Source: Gammaproteobacteria bacterium (GTDB lineage: Bacteria > Pseudomonadota > Gammaproteobacteria > Pseudomonadales > Azotimanducaceae). From it: 64,000 nucleotides of DNA. The stretch lies in assembly GCA_012269545.1 (NCBI GenBank), contig JAAXKB010000048.1, positions 38,765 to 102,764 of the forward strand, written 5' to 3'. This document shows positions 55,939 through 64,000 of this stretch, one piece after another; position 1 is the first letter of the stretch, and every line of letters begins with the position of its first letter. Below the pieces are notes generated by a model. That model was not told the DNA's origin. It searched no databases and saw only the letters and a list, made by a program, of their open reading frames with translations. The translations under genes and the position numbers were made by a program.

Positions 55939-56706
55939 TTACCTACCGCCCTTGTCCCCGGATTTACGGTGGTCATCACACGCAGTCAGATCGGTTACTG
56001 AACTGGCCGCCACTGGCCCCTTACGATCCCGTGATTCGCGTTTGGCTTGCGGGCGCTCTCCTGCATGACCGCCTATATCGATGATCTCATGCTGAATGGC
56101 CATAATCGCCAACTCTACGTCGCTCTTTACTCCTAGTTTTTCAAAGAGGCGATACCGGTAGCTGTTCACTGTTTTGGCCGATAGGTGCAGTACCTCAGCA
56201 ATTGCCGAGGGGGATTTGCAGCCCAAGACCATCAACATTATTTGTGTTTCACGAACCGACAACTGCTGAAAAGGATTGTCCGATAGGTCTCCGTAAGCGA
56301 CCCGAGCCAGATCGCGCACGATGTTCTCGGAGATATAGCGTCGGCCAAACCGGATCTTCTGCAAAGCCGTCGCTAACTCCTTGGGGGTAATGTCTTTGCC
56401 CAAATAGCCTGACATGCCCTCACGCATCGCCTGCAGCGGCAAAGGCTGATTGGTCCAGTGAGTTAATGCCACGACTTTCGTACCCACATGCAGTCGCCGG
56501 ATGCGCCTAAGGGTCTCAAAACCTGACATGCCCGGCATAGACATTTCTAGCAGCAGAATGTCTGGTGTGTGTTTAGCAACAAATTCAACGGCAGATTCCG
56601 CCGAATCGACTTCTCCAGCGATCGTAAACCCGCCGATGGAGTGGGTCAGTTCCACCATGCCCGCGCGAAACAAACTGTGGTGATCAGCCAATAAAATCGT
56701 CGTCAT
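55939..56706 (-). CDS. GacA/UvrY-family response regulator with altered receiver site
   Basis: A 255-residue LuxR-type response regulator of the GacA/UvrY family. The receiver domain (1-115) shows LLADHHSLFRAG, LTHW (Thr82) and YLGKD (Lys104). The DNA-binding helix-turn-helix (about 150-205) includes SVRETQIMLMV and SAKTVNSYRYRLFEKLGV. The expected phospho-acceptor aspartate of GacA is Glu54 (LLLEMSMPG, codon GAA), and the paired acidic residue is His9 (ADHH). A basic, disordered tail of about 45 residues follows. ATG 56706 has GAGGG upstream. The adjacency to uvrC is conserved in E. coli (uvrY-uvrC). Phosphorylation control may be lost. Confidence 0.9.
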   Translation of the reverse strand: MTTILLADHHSLFRAGMVELTHSIGGFTIAGEVDSAESAVEFVAKHTPDILLLEMSMPGMSGFETLRRIRRLHVGTKVVALTHWTNQPLPLQAMREGMSGYLGKDITPKELATALQKIRFGRRYISENIVRDLARVAYGDLSDNPFQQLSVRETQIMLMVLGCKSPSAIAEVLHLSAKTVNSYRYRLFEKLGVKSDVELAIMAIQHEIIDIGGHAGERPQAKRESRDRKGPVAASSVTDLTACDDHRKSGDKGGR

Positions 56707-56926
56707 GTTCAATGCCCTCTTTCCCCTGAGTGTGGACAATCGAACATAAAATCCTAATCAGCAATCGGCAAACCGTTAGGATCTTTTTCAGCTTAGGCTT
56801 ACATGAGTTTGCGAAGTAGCCGCCATATTGGCCTACAGCGACTGCGTTGCTCCGCAATAGCCCAGCGCGGTCCTGCCAGTCACCCCTGCATTATGAGCAC
56901 GGCGGCATCAAGTACGTCGGGTTGTG

Positions 56927-58108
56927 TTAAGAAAAAGCCTGCAGACCCGTCTGGGCACGACCTAAAATCAGCGCATGTATGTCGTGCGTGCCTTCGTAGG
57001 TGTTTACTGTTTCCAGGTTCATTACGTGACGAATTACGGGGTACTCGTCGGATATACCGTTGCCGCCGTGCATATCTCGGGCCGTGCGCGCAACATCTAA
57101 CGCCTTCCCGCAGTTGTTTCGTTTCATCAGAGAAATGTTCTCAATTGGTAACGTACCTTCATCAAACATTCGCCCCATTCGCAGACAGCCCTGCAAACCA
57201 AGCGAGATTTCTGTTTGCATATCCGCCAACTTCTTTTGTACCAATTGATTTGCTGCCAGCGGGCGACCGAACTGGGTGCGTTCTAACGTGTAGGTTCTTG
57301 CGGCGTGCCAACAGGCTTCTGCTGCGCCCATGGCGCCCCACGCGATACCGTATCGGGCTCGATTCAGGCACCCGAACGGACCGGCCAAGCCCTTAACATT
57401 GGGCAATAAATTTTCTTCGGGCACGAATACGTCTTCTAGAACAATCTGACCGGTTACCGAAGCGCGCAGACTCATCTTGCCTTCTATCTTCGGCGTGCTA
57501 AATCCCTCAAATTCTCGCTCGACGACGAATCCACGGATTTCCCCGTCAAGTTTCGCCCAAACCACCGCGAGGTCGGCAATCGGAGAATTTGTGATCCACA
57601 TTTTAGCGCCGTTCATGACGAAGCCGCCGTCCACCCGCTTGGCATTGGTGACCATACTGCTTGGATCGGACCCATGATCAGGCTCGGTCAGTCCGAAACA
57701 ACCAACCCACTCACCGGTAGCTAGCTTCGGTAAGTACTTTTCTCTCTGCGCCTCAGAACCAAAGGCATGTATCGGATGCATCACCAAGGATGACTGCACG
57801 CTCATGGCGGAGCGATAGCCGGAGTCTACTCGTTCCACCTCACGCGCCATGATGCCATACGACACATAGTTTACGTTCGCGCAGCCGTACTTCTCGGGCA
57901 GCGTCGCGCCCAACATGCCCATGGCACCAAATTCGTTCATGATCTCTCGGTCAAACGCCTCGTGGCGGAAAGCGTCGCGCACCCGGCTCAACAGCTTATC
58001 CTGAGCGTAATCTCGCGCTGAAGATTGAATCATGCGTTCTTCTTCGGAAAATTGGTCCTGAAGCAAGAAAGGGTCATCCCAAACGAAGGGTGCTTTGTCG
58101 TTACTCAT
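56927..58108 (-). CDS. gcdH: Glutaryl-CoA dehydrogenase
   Basis: A 393-residue FAD acyl-CoA dehydrogenase. GcdH oxidatively decarboxylates glutaryl-CoA to crotonyl-CoA in lysine and tryptophan breakdown. Family marks are [21 protein letters not shown], and the end [17 protein letters not shown], which is typical of GcdH; the catalytic Glu is in [14 protein letters not shown] 58108 has AAGGACG upstream; the frame extends to 58192 without support. It is divergent from another acyl-CoA dehydrogenase gene across about 170 bases. Confidence 0.92.
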   Translation of the reverse strand: MSNDKAPFVWDDPFLLQDQFSEEERMIQSSARDYAQDKLLSRVRDAFRHEAFDREIMNEFGAMGMLGATLPEKYGCANVNYVSYGIMAREVERVDSGYRSAMSVQSSLVMHPIHAFGSEAQREKYLPKLATGEWVGCFGLTEPDHGSDPSSMVTNAKRVDGGFVMNGAKMWITNSPIADLAVVWAKLDGEIRGFVVEREFEGFSTPKIEGKMSLRASVTGQIVLEDVFVPEENLLPNVKGLAGPFGCLNRARYGIAWGAMGAAEACWHAARTYTLERTQFGRPLAANQLVQKKLADMQTEISLGLQGCLRMGRMFDEGTLPIENISLMKRNNCGKALDVARTARDMHGGNGISDEYPVIRHVMNLETVNTYEGTHDIHALILGRAQTGLQAFS

Positions 58109-58281
58109 ACGTGCGTCCTTGAAACCGATCCGCAAGGCTAAAGCAGCAGCCCCCTTACTGCAATGAAATGACAGGCGGGAGACGTTTTGCACAAGTTTTT
58201 TTGCGGAGATTGGCGTTGGGAACTTCGACGGGAACGGCCCACCACGCTATGATTGCTTCATTACGTTCACCGGAAGCTCTC

Positions 58282-59466
58282 ATGAATACTGCTGTCACGC
58301 TGCCACCCGCAATGGATGAAGATACGCTCGAGCAATTGATCGATGTGGTGCGAAAGTTCGTCTCGGAGCGGCTCATTCCGCTCGAGGCTCAGGTCGCGGA
58401 AGAAGACAACATTCCGGAAGAAGTGGTGCAGGAAATGCGGGAGATGGGTTTGTTCGGCCTTACGATTCCGCAGGCATATGGCGGCATTGGACTCAATACC
58501 TATGAAGAGTGCCGTGTTGTGATGGAACTGGGGCGCACCTCTCCTGCATTTCGCTCAATTATCGGCACCAACAATGGCATAGGATCACAGGGCTTGGTGA
58601 TGGACGGTACAGAAGAACAAAAAGCGTTCTATCTACCCAAATTTGCCAGCGGCGAGATCATTGGTTCCTTTGCGCTAACCGAACCCGATGCGGGCTCGGA
58701 TGCCGGTTCGCTCACGACCCGTGCCGTGCGCGATGGGGACGATTTCATCATCAATGGTACTAAGCGCTATATCACGAACGCTCCAAGCGCCCAGTTATTT
58801 ACAGTTTTTGCCCGTACTGACCAAGACACCGCTGGCGCCAAGGGCGTCAGCGCCTTTCTGGTGGATGCTGACACCCCGGGAATCACGCTGGGTGCACCAA
58901 ACCGCAAGATGGGCCAGAAAGGCGCCCACGTATGCGATGTTATGTTTGATGACTGCCGGGTTCCCGCCGACCGTCTGCTGGGGGGCGCAGACAAACTGAA
59001 CAAAGGTTTTCAGAGCGCCATGAAGACCCTTGACCGAGGCAGAATCCATATCAGCGCCCTCTCCGTTGGCTGTGCGGACCGTTTGATTGACCTTTGCCTA
59101 GCCTACGGCAAAGAACGTAAGCAGTTTGGGCAGCCTATCGCGGAGTTTCAGTTACTGCAGGGCATGATAGCCGACTGCAAAGCCGAAAGTTACGCCGCCC
59201 AGTGCATGGTGCTAGACGCTGCTAAACGCCGGGACGCCGGTGAAGCCGTCAGCACACTGGCGTCTTGTTGCAAGCTGTTCGCCACAGAAATGGTTGGGCG
59301 TGTCGCGGACAAGGCCGTGCAATTTCACGGCGGTGCCGGTTACATGGAAGAGTATGCGGTTGCACGATTTTATAAGGACGTGCGATTGTTTCGGATCTAC
59401 GAAGGCACCAGCCAGATTCAGCAAAGCATCATCGCCCGTAACCTGCTTAGGGAATTCGACGGTTAG
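58282..59466 (+). CDS. Acyl-CoA dehydrogenase
   Basis: A 394-residue FAD enzyme of acyl-CoA beta-oxidation. The typical signatures are EPDAGSDAGSLTTRAV, KRYITNAP, ERKQFGQPIAEFQLLQ and the end RIYEGTSQIQQSIIARNLL with the catalytic Glu in YEGTS. ATG 58282 is chosen because GGAAG lies 5 bases upstream; an ATG at 58249 is possible. It may serve another branch of acyl-CoA oxidation than the divergent glutaryl-CoA dehydrogenase. Chain-length preference is unknown. Confidence 0.92.
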   Translation: MNTAVTLPPAMDEDTLEQLIDVVRKFVSERLIPLEAQVAEEDNIPEEVVQEMREMGLFGLTIPQAYGGIGLNTYEECRVVMELGRTSPAFRSIIGTNNGIGSQGLVMDGTEEQKAFYLPKFASGEIIGSFALTEPDAGSDAGSLTTRAVRDGDDFIINGTKRYITNAPSAQLFTVFARTDQDTAGAKGVSAFLVDADTPGITLGAPNRKMGQKGAHVCDVMFDDCRVPADRLLGGADKLNKGFQSAMKTLDRGRIHISALSVGCADRLIDLCLAYGKERKQFGQPIAEFQLLQGMIADCKAESYAAQCMVLDAAKRRDAGEAVSTLASCCKLFATEMVGRVADKAVQFHGGAGYMEEYAVARFYKDVRLFRIYEGTSQIQQSIIARNLLREFDG

Positions 59467-59490
59467 AGCACGACTGATTCAAAACGCGCC

Positions 59491-60300
59491 TTAACGGTAG
59501 CGGTTGATCTCATCACGCAGTTTCATGGCGGCTTCCCCTGCTTTTTCGGCGAAGTCACGACCCGAGCCAGCGTAAAGGATGCCCCGAGAACTGGATATAC
59601 ACAGACCTTGACCGCTGCTATCCACTCCGGCTTTCAAAACCGCTTCAACGTCACCACCTTGGGCCCCAACACCGGGGACCAAAAGGGGCATATTCCCGAC
59701 TGTCTTCCTGACCTGACCCAATTCGTCAGGGTAAGTCGCTCCAGTGACCAACATGCACTGGTCATTTAGGTCCCACTCTCTCACCTGTTGCGCCACGGTC
59801 AAATACAAGGGTTCTTCGCCAACCCTGACGCCCTGTATCCAGTTACCGCCGGGATTGCTGGTGCGGCATAGTACGATAACGCCCTGATCTGAGTACTCGA
59901 AATACGGCGCCAAGCTGTCATGCCCCAAGTAGGGGTTTACGGTTACGGCATCTGCTCCGTAGCGTTCAAAGGCCTCCTTCGCGTATAGCGCCGCTGTGCT
60001 GCCAATGTCTCCCCGTTTGGCGTCGAGAATCACAGGCAGCTCCGGATAGGACTTTTGAATATAGCTTATCAGCTTCGCCAACTGGTCCTCTGCACCCACC
60101 GCCGCAAAGTGAGCGGCTTGGGGTTTGAAAGCCGAGACATAGGGCGCACAGGCATCGACAATGCCAATCCCAAAGTCCAAATAAGCCTCTTTATGGTCGA
60201 GCAGATGCTCTGGCAGCCTACTCAACTCAGGATCAATACCAACACAAACCAGCGAGTTTTTGGTTTCCCAGACGCTTTTTAGACGTTGATGAAAACTCAC
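59491..60300 (-). CDS. pyrF: Orotidine-5'-phosphate decarboxylase
   Basis: PyrF decarboxylates OMP to UMP in pyrimidine synthesis. The 269-residue type II enzyme has the catalytic tetrad motif LDAKRGDIGSTA (about 92-103), and SSSRGILYA near the end. Starts at GTG 60300 (GTGAGTTTTCAT); its first 4 bases overlap the ribE stop (GTGA), so the two are coupled. It has more residues than the short E. coli form, as expected for this class. Confidence 0.95.
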   Translation of the reverse strand: MSFHQRLKSVWETKNSLVCVGIDPELSRLPEHLLDHKEAYLDFGIGIVDACAPYVSAFKPQAAHFAAVGAEDQLAKLISYIQKSYPELPVILDAKRGDIGSTAALYAKEAFERYGADAVTVNPYLGHDSLAPYFEYSDQGVIVLCRTSNPGGNWIQGVRVGEEPLYLTVAQQVREWDLNDQCMLVTGATYPDELGQVRKTVGNMPLLVPGVGAQGGDVEAVLKAGVDSSGQGLCISSSRGILYAGSGRDFAEKAGEAAMKLRDEINRYR

Positions 60301-60956
60301 TCGACGTCTCCTGCCAGAGCTTGTGACATCATGGCCTTACGCATTTGGGGGTCCTGCATCACCCGCTCTATGGTTTCAACAATCGTCTGAGTTTGACTGT
60401 CCACTTCAACATTGACCCGATCACCTAAGGCCAGTCTGCCGAGCGTCGTTCGCTCAATAGTTTCGGGAATCAAGCAAATGGAAAAGGTGCCGTTCTCGCG
60501 ATCTACGCTGGACACCGTAATACTGGCGCCATCCACCCCCACATAACCCTTGTGCAATACAAAACGAAGCCACTCTGGCGCGAGAGCAAAGGTCAGCACA
60601 CGATCATGCCCGTCGTGACGCAGGTCGCTTAAAACAGCCGTGGCCGTGACGTGGCCCGAGACGATATGCCCCCCTACCTCGTCTCCGACTTTGAAGGAAC
60701 GTTCAACATTTACTAAAGAACCCAGTTCTAGACTGCCCAGATTCGTGGTGTCCAACGTTTCTTTAATGATGTCGAAGAAAACTCTGCCATCCCCACCGGA
60801 TCGCGTCACGGTTAAGCAGGTTCCGTTCACCGCCACTGACGCCCCCAGTTCAATCCCGTCAGCGAGTTCGCCCATATCAAGCTCTATGCGACTCAAATCG
60901 CGCTCTTGTTCCACGTGCATTACGGCAACCAAACTCTGAACAATTCCGGTAAACAC
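60297..60956 (-). CDS. ribE: Riboflavin synthase, alpha subunit
   Basis: Riboflavin synthase converts two lumazine molecules to riboflavin. The 219-residue protein has two homologous barrel domains: FTGIVQ (2-7) with AVNGTCLTV and HIVSGHVTATAVL in the first, and a second copy (VGVDGASITVSSV). GTG 60956 is the likely start, with AGGAGA six bases upstream, giving the family start MFTGIVQ. The longer frame to 60995 adds a peptide from the terminator region and is rejected. It overlaps pyrF by 4 bases. Confidence 0.93.
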   Translation of the reverse strand: MFTGIVQSLVAVMHVEQERDLSRIELDMGELADGIELGASVAVNGTCLTVTRSGGDGRVFFDIIKETLDTTNLGSLELGSLVNVERSFKVGDEVGGHIVSGHVTATAVLSDLRHDGHDRVLTFALAPEWLRFVLHKGYVGVDGASITVSSVDRENGTFSICLIPETIERTTLGRLALGDRVNVEVDSQTQTIVETIERVMQDPQMRKAMMSQALAGDVE

Positions 60957-60983
60957 GATAGGTCTCCTGTTTTTTTGCAAAAA

Positions 60984-61006
60984 AAAGCCGGTCAATGACC
61001 GGCTTT
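60984..61006 (-). terminator. Intrinsic terminator after the TonB operon
   Basis: AAAGCCGGTC (60984-60993) and GACCGGCTTT (60997-61006) form a 10-bp stem with an AAT loop. On the minus strand the stem is followed by T8 (60979-60986), the classic intrinsic terminator form. It lies just after the TPR gene end (61029) and separates the ExbB-ExbD-TonB-TPR operon from ribE. Confidence 0.93.
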
Positions 61007-61028
61007 CTACCTAATCAAGCCAATGACC

Positions 61029-62414
61029 TTAGCCTGAGGCCGCTGCTAGCTGCTTCAGGCGAGCCGACTCACGGTCAATAAACGTGATCCACTGGCCGCA
61101 CACTCGCTGATTTGCCTTATCGTCCTCACGGCGCGCCACACGACGACATTGCACAAAAGAATCTCTTGCTGCGGTCAACTTGTCTAGGTTGTACTGACAC
61201 ATACCTTTCACAATGTAGACCGACTGAGCTTTGCGCAAGCCGCCTTTGTCTAAAGCACCTGAGGCTGAATCCACGCAGCGGTCGTACTGGTCATCTTCTA
61301 GATAAAGGTACGACAGACGCTCATAGATCTTACCGTCTTCAGACAATTTTGCCGCCCCTTCATAAGCTTCGATCGCATTATCAACTTCTTGGGACATTTG
61401 CCAGGCCTGCCCGAGGGCCTGAAGGTTATTGGTATCTTCTTCAATGGCTTCGGCTTTGAAACCGGCAACGAGTACCTTGGCTGCCCGATAAGGCACTTCT
61501 TCTTGCATCAATAAACCAGCCAAGTTGGTGTAATCGGTCTTCTTTTCTAGGAAACCAGCTGTGTAGGCTGCCTCCAACGAATACATCTGTTCCTTCTCAA
61601 AACCTTCTTGGCCGTATACACCCGCTAGGCGAATCCAATGCTCTCGCTTGGGAAACTTTTCAACCATAACCTTCAATGTATCAATTACGTTGGGCCAATC
61701 TTCTTTTTCGAAATACAAGAAGGTCAGCAAACTCCAGTGTTGTTCTTTGACTATGGTTCCGCGCTCTTTAGCGATTTGAATACCCAACTGCATTTGGGTA
61801 ATGGCTTTGTCGTACTCTTTCATTTGATAGTAGACAGTTGCCATGAAGAAACGCGGTGCAGAAGACGGATTCTGCGCCTTAGATATCCAGATTTCCATAT
61901 ACCTTAGCGCATCGTCGTACTTCTCTTGCACGTAACTCAGCTGCGCAACGGTATAGAGCGTTGTTGTCTCTAGCCCTTCAGGAATCTTCTCACCCTGGGA
62001 TACCACGATTTTATATTCACGTAGCGCACCGTTGTAGTCTTCTTTGAGATAGTAAATGTAGCCCAGCATGTTGTGCAGGTTGGCTATTTCGTTCTCGTTA
62101 TACCGGCGCGAACGTTCTAGCGCCTTTTTGATAATCTCTTCAGCTCCGGCAAGGTCTTTCGCGTCAATCGCTTCTTGGCCTTCGCCCAATTTCTTATATA
62201 CCGCCTCGCTCAAAGAGGGCACTCTGCGGGTCTTCTGCTTTTTAGCCGGTGCCTCCTCAGCCACTACGCTACCCGCCGTCCAATGGCCCAAACTCTCGTT
62301 TATCGGGCTAACCGCGCCAGTTAACGTCAACGCCAACGCTGCGACCGCCAAGCGTCGAACCAGTGGTACACATCGGGGTAAGCCCCGTTCGCTTTCTCTT
62401 TCAATCTTCGTCAT
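61029..62414 (-). CDS. Exported tetratricopeptide repeat protein of the TonB operon
   Basis: A 461-residue protein with an N-terminal hydrophobic segment (about 20-36) that suggests export, followed by about eight to ten TPR-type repeats (for example LHNMLGYIYYLKEDYNGALREY and FFMATVYYQMKEYDKAITQM). A basic segment near the end is followed by ESARLKQLAA. TPR proteins often form the last gene of TtpC-type TonB operons. It follows tonB by 21 bases. A periplasmic scaffold role is likely by context. Confidence 0.85.
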   Translation of the reverse strand: MTKIERESERGLPRCVPLVRRLAVAALALTLTGAVSPINESLGHWTAGSVVAEEAPAKKQKTRRVPSLSEAVYKKLGEGQEAIDAKDLAGAEEIIKKALERSRRYNENEIANLHNMLGYIYYLKEDYNGALREYKIVVSQGEKIPEGLETTTLYTVAQLSYVQEKYDDALRYMEIWISKAQNPSSAPRFFMATVYYQMKEYDKAITQMQLGIQIAKERGTIVKEQHWSLLTFLYFEKEDWPNVIDTLKVMVEKFPKREHWIRLAGVYGQEGFEKEQMYSLEAAYTAGFLEKKTDYTNLAGLLMQEEVPYRAAKVLVAGFKAEAIEEDTNNLQALGQAWQMSQEVDNAIEAYEGAAKLSEDGKIYERLSYLYLEDDQYDRCVDSASGALDKGGLRKAQSVYIVKGMCQYNLDKLTAARDSFVQCRRVARREDDKANQRVCGQWITFIDRESARLKQLAAASG

Positions 62415-62435
62415 CTCGGCAACAACTCCTGGTGC

Positions 62436-63035
62436 TTAATCTGCCATTTCAAACGTGATGCGTGTTTTAACGCCAGCTACGTCGATCGGCTCGCCGTTTA
62501 CGACCTTAGGCTTATACTTGTATTTCAACGCCGCGTTGATCGCTGAGCGGTTAAAAATCCCGGGCGGTTTGGCATCTATTACCACTGGATCCCTAACGGC
62601 ACCGGTCTTCGTTACGATGTACTCCAAAATCACGTAGCCTTCGATCCCGCGCGTTTGCGCCCGCCTAGGATACTGTGGATTTACCTTAACAATCGGTAAA
62701 TACTCGCCGTCAGAGCTGAAGCCCCCCCCTTCGATCGAGAGATCCACGTCCACGTTTACCGAGCCCACATCCACGCCCTGTGACAGGTCAGAGGACTCAA
62801 ATTCCGGCTTGGGCATATCGGGCGGCGGTTCATCCGGCGGCGGTGGCGGCTTGGGCTTACGCTGTTTCGTTTCTACCTCTTGATCATCCTGCAAACGCAC
62901 GAAATCCAAGAGTTTCCCTTTCACGCCCTCATCCAGCTTTGCTTCATCTGTTGCAATGATCGCCTGCATTAGAAAGAACAGCAAAAATGTGATTAAAGCT
63001 CCTAGGCCAACGCCTATCGCGTAACGAGCGACCAT
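62436..63035 (-). CDS. tonB: TonB energy transducer
   Basis: A 199-residue TonB. It has an N-terminal membrane anchor (about 5-27), a proline-rich linker (KPKPPPPPDEPPPDMPKP, about 60-77), and a C-terminal TonB domain: YPRRAQTRGIEGYVILEYIV with a late ALKYKYKPKVVNGEP. It couples the ExbB-ExbD proton channel to outer-membrane receptors such as the one at 45969. It follows exbD by 12 bases. Size fits the TonB of TtpC-type systems. Confidence 0.94.
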   Translation of the reverse strand: MVARYAIGVGLGALITFLLFFLMQAIIATDEAKLDEGVKGKLLDFVRLQDDQEVETKQRKPKPPPPPDEPPPDMPKPEFESSDLSQGVDVGSVNVDVDLSIEGGGFSSDGEYLPIVKVNPQYPRRAQTRGIEGYVILEYIVTKTGAVRDPVVIDAKPPGIFNRSAINAALKYKYKPKVVNGEPIDVAGVKTRITFEMAD

Positions 63036-63047
63036 AGTACTACCTGC

Positions 63048-63458
63048 CTAATTGTTTTCGGTTGAAATGGCCACTTCGCGCAGTCCTGCGGCTCTGGCGG
63101 CATTAAGAACAACCATGAGCTTTTCATTGGTCGACGTTCGGTCGGCTTGCACAACAAGCCCGCCCTTTGGATTTTCAGCGTGCAGACGTTCGATATGCGA
63201 TCGGACGGAGTTGGGGTCCACCCGCTTTTTGTCTATCCAGATATCTCCGCCGGGGCTGATCGCTACCAGCAAGGCAACCGTCGGCTTCTGCTCAGACGTC
63301 AAGGCCTCTGGACGCAGCACGTCAATCCCTGCCTGCTTAATAAACGTCGCGGTAACGATGAAGAAGATCAACATGATGAATACGACGTCCAACATGGGCG
63401 TCAGGTTGATGTCGGCTTCTTCTTCACTTCTTGAAATGCGCTTTACTTGTCTGCGCAT
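63048..63458 (-). CDS. exbD: ExbD-like biopolymer transport protein
   Basis: A 136-residue single-span protein. The membrane segment holds the conserved aspartate in PMLDVVFIMLIFFIVT (about 21-36), part of the proton path; a periplasmic domain follows (VAISPGGDIWIDKKRV). GAGGAG precedes the ATG. It lies between exbB (23 bases) and tonB (12 bases) in one operon. Confidence 0.94.
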   Translation of the reverse strand: MRRQVKRISRSEEEADINLTPMLDVVFIMLIFFIVTATFIKQAGIDVLRPEALTSEQKPTVALLVAISPGGDIWIDKKRVDPNSVRSHIERLHAENPKGGLVVQADRTSTNEKLMVVLNAARAAGLREVAISTENN

Positions 63459-63481
63459 AAAAATTCTCCTCTGCCCGGAAT

Positions 63482-64000
63482 CTAATGATCCAAGGTTAGT
63501 TGGTCTTCAAAAAGCTCAGTCTCGTATTCAACCTTTCGCTTCAGATAGGTCGTACCCACAAGGCCCGACAGTGAGGCTATCATGCCCGACATGGTGGGAA
63601 TGGTCGCCATTGACACGCCAGCAGCCATAGAACGGGCGTTACCGCCTTGCGTTGCCATGGCGTCGAACACTGCAATCATGCCTGTCACGGTGCCCAGCAA
63701 GCCGAATAAAGGACACAAAGCCACACAAGTCTCAATGATGGGCAAGCTCCCAGTGATGCGCGTTGCACCATCAGAAATAATCCCCTCTCGCACTTGGCGT
63801 GCACTCCACGACTTGCGTTCCGCTCGGTTCTCCCAGGTGTTACTGGCTTCAAGCACTAGGTCTTTATGTTCGGTTCGGAAAAACCAAACCCGCTCGAAAA
63901 TCAGGCTCCACATCAGGAAGGTAATGGCAGCGATGAACCAAAGTACATCGCCTCCCATTTCCATAAATCTGATGATCGCCAAGTAAGCGTCGTTAAACAT
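63482..64000 (-). CDS. exbB: ExbB/MotA/TolQ-type proton channel protein (at window edge)
   Basis: A 172-residue visible protein with three membrane segments (about 18-36, 90-115 and 135-155). The family pattern CPLFGLLGTVTGMIAVFDAM is at about 102-121, followed by GVSMATIPTMSGMIASLSGLVG. The ATG is the last base triplet of the window, so the true start may be here or further right. The small size fits the second, short ExbB of TtpC-type TonB systems; the larger TtpC-like gene would be expected just outside. Confidence 0.9.
   Translation of the reverse strand: MFNDAYLAIIRFMEMGGDVLWFIAAITFLMWSLIFERVWFFRTEHKDLVLEASNTWENRAERKSWSARQVREGIISDGATRITGSLPIIETCVALCPLFGLLGTVTGMIAVFDAMATQGGNARSMAAGVSMATIPTMSGMIASLSGLVGTTYLKRKVEYETELFEDQLTLDH

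Noticed and set aside
56803..57396. 197-codon plus-strand frame near gcdH
   Set aside because: Two-thirds antisense to the end of glutaryl-CoA dehydrogenase, with no family resemblance and no SD.

Overview
The window reads as chromosome of an aerobic, heterotrophic, probably marine gammaproteobacterium. Support comes from family-level resemblance and gene order: tRNA-Cys, pgsA, uvrC and a GacA/UvrY-family regulator lie together as in Escherichia coli, and there are a TonB/ExbBD energising operon, a TonB-dependent receptor, many dioxygenases and GPH-family sugar or glucuronide transporters. Placement near the Cellvibrionales/OM60 type of marine bacteria is an inference. Genes are dense on both strands. 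No insertion sequence, prophage or CRISPR array was seen.

Layout. 0-2 kb: the 3' end of citrate synthase (gltA) converging on a 3-hydroxyisobutyrate dehydrogenase-like gene. 1.9-8.3 kb: the selenocysteine machinery, with selA and selB adjacent and the selenocysteine tRNA (selC, 8147-8239) about 3 kb downstream, beyond a GPH transporter and a COQ4-family gene. No selenoprotein gene was recognised. 8.6-10.2 kb: two related MotA-like membrane proteins built from one repeated module. 10.2-10.9 kb: gene-poor DNA with one orphan coding-like stretch. 11-34 kb: an accessory metabolic region with three Fe(II)/2-oxoglutarate-type dioxygenases (TauD, isopenicillin-N-synthase-like, PhyH), two Rieske oxygenases, a luciferase-like flavin oxidoreductase, two MDR-type oxidoreductases, a nitroreductase, an alpha/beta hydrolase, a GH2 glycosidase, GPH and BCCT transporters, purU, and several small secreted proteins.

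34.8-39.2 kb: a SiaA-SiaC-SiaB partner-switching operon (PP2C phosphatase, phosphoprotein, anti-sigma-type kinase) converging on a class III adenylate cyclase. In Pseudomonas aeruginosa the output enzyme of this module is the diguanylate cyclase SiaD. Here the only neighbouring second-messenger enzyme is a cAMP-type cyclase, and it carries an N-terminal helical stalk. This is the most interesting candidate system in the window. 39-45 kb: a lone TonB-C-domain protein, a decayed yihY gene, a sulfurtransferase, a CaiB-type CoA-transferase and an acyl-CoA synthetase broken by one frameshift in a five-base run.

46-64 kb: a large TonB-dependent receptor, a DeaD-type RNA helicase, YaiI- and PaaI-like genes, tRNA-Cys, pgsA, uvrC, a family-5 uracil-DNA glycosylase, and a GacA-like regulator whose phospho-acceptor aspartate is glutamate. 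These are followed by divergent acyl-CoA dehydrogenases (one glutaryl-CoA type), ribE-pyrF, and an ExbB-ExbD-TonB-TPR operon that runs off the right edge. Starts were chosen from Shine-Dalgarno (SD) spacing and family N-termini; many are shorter than the longest possible frame.
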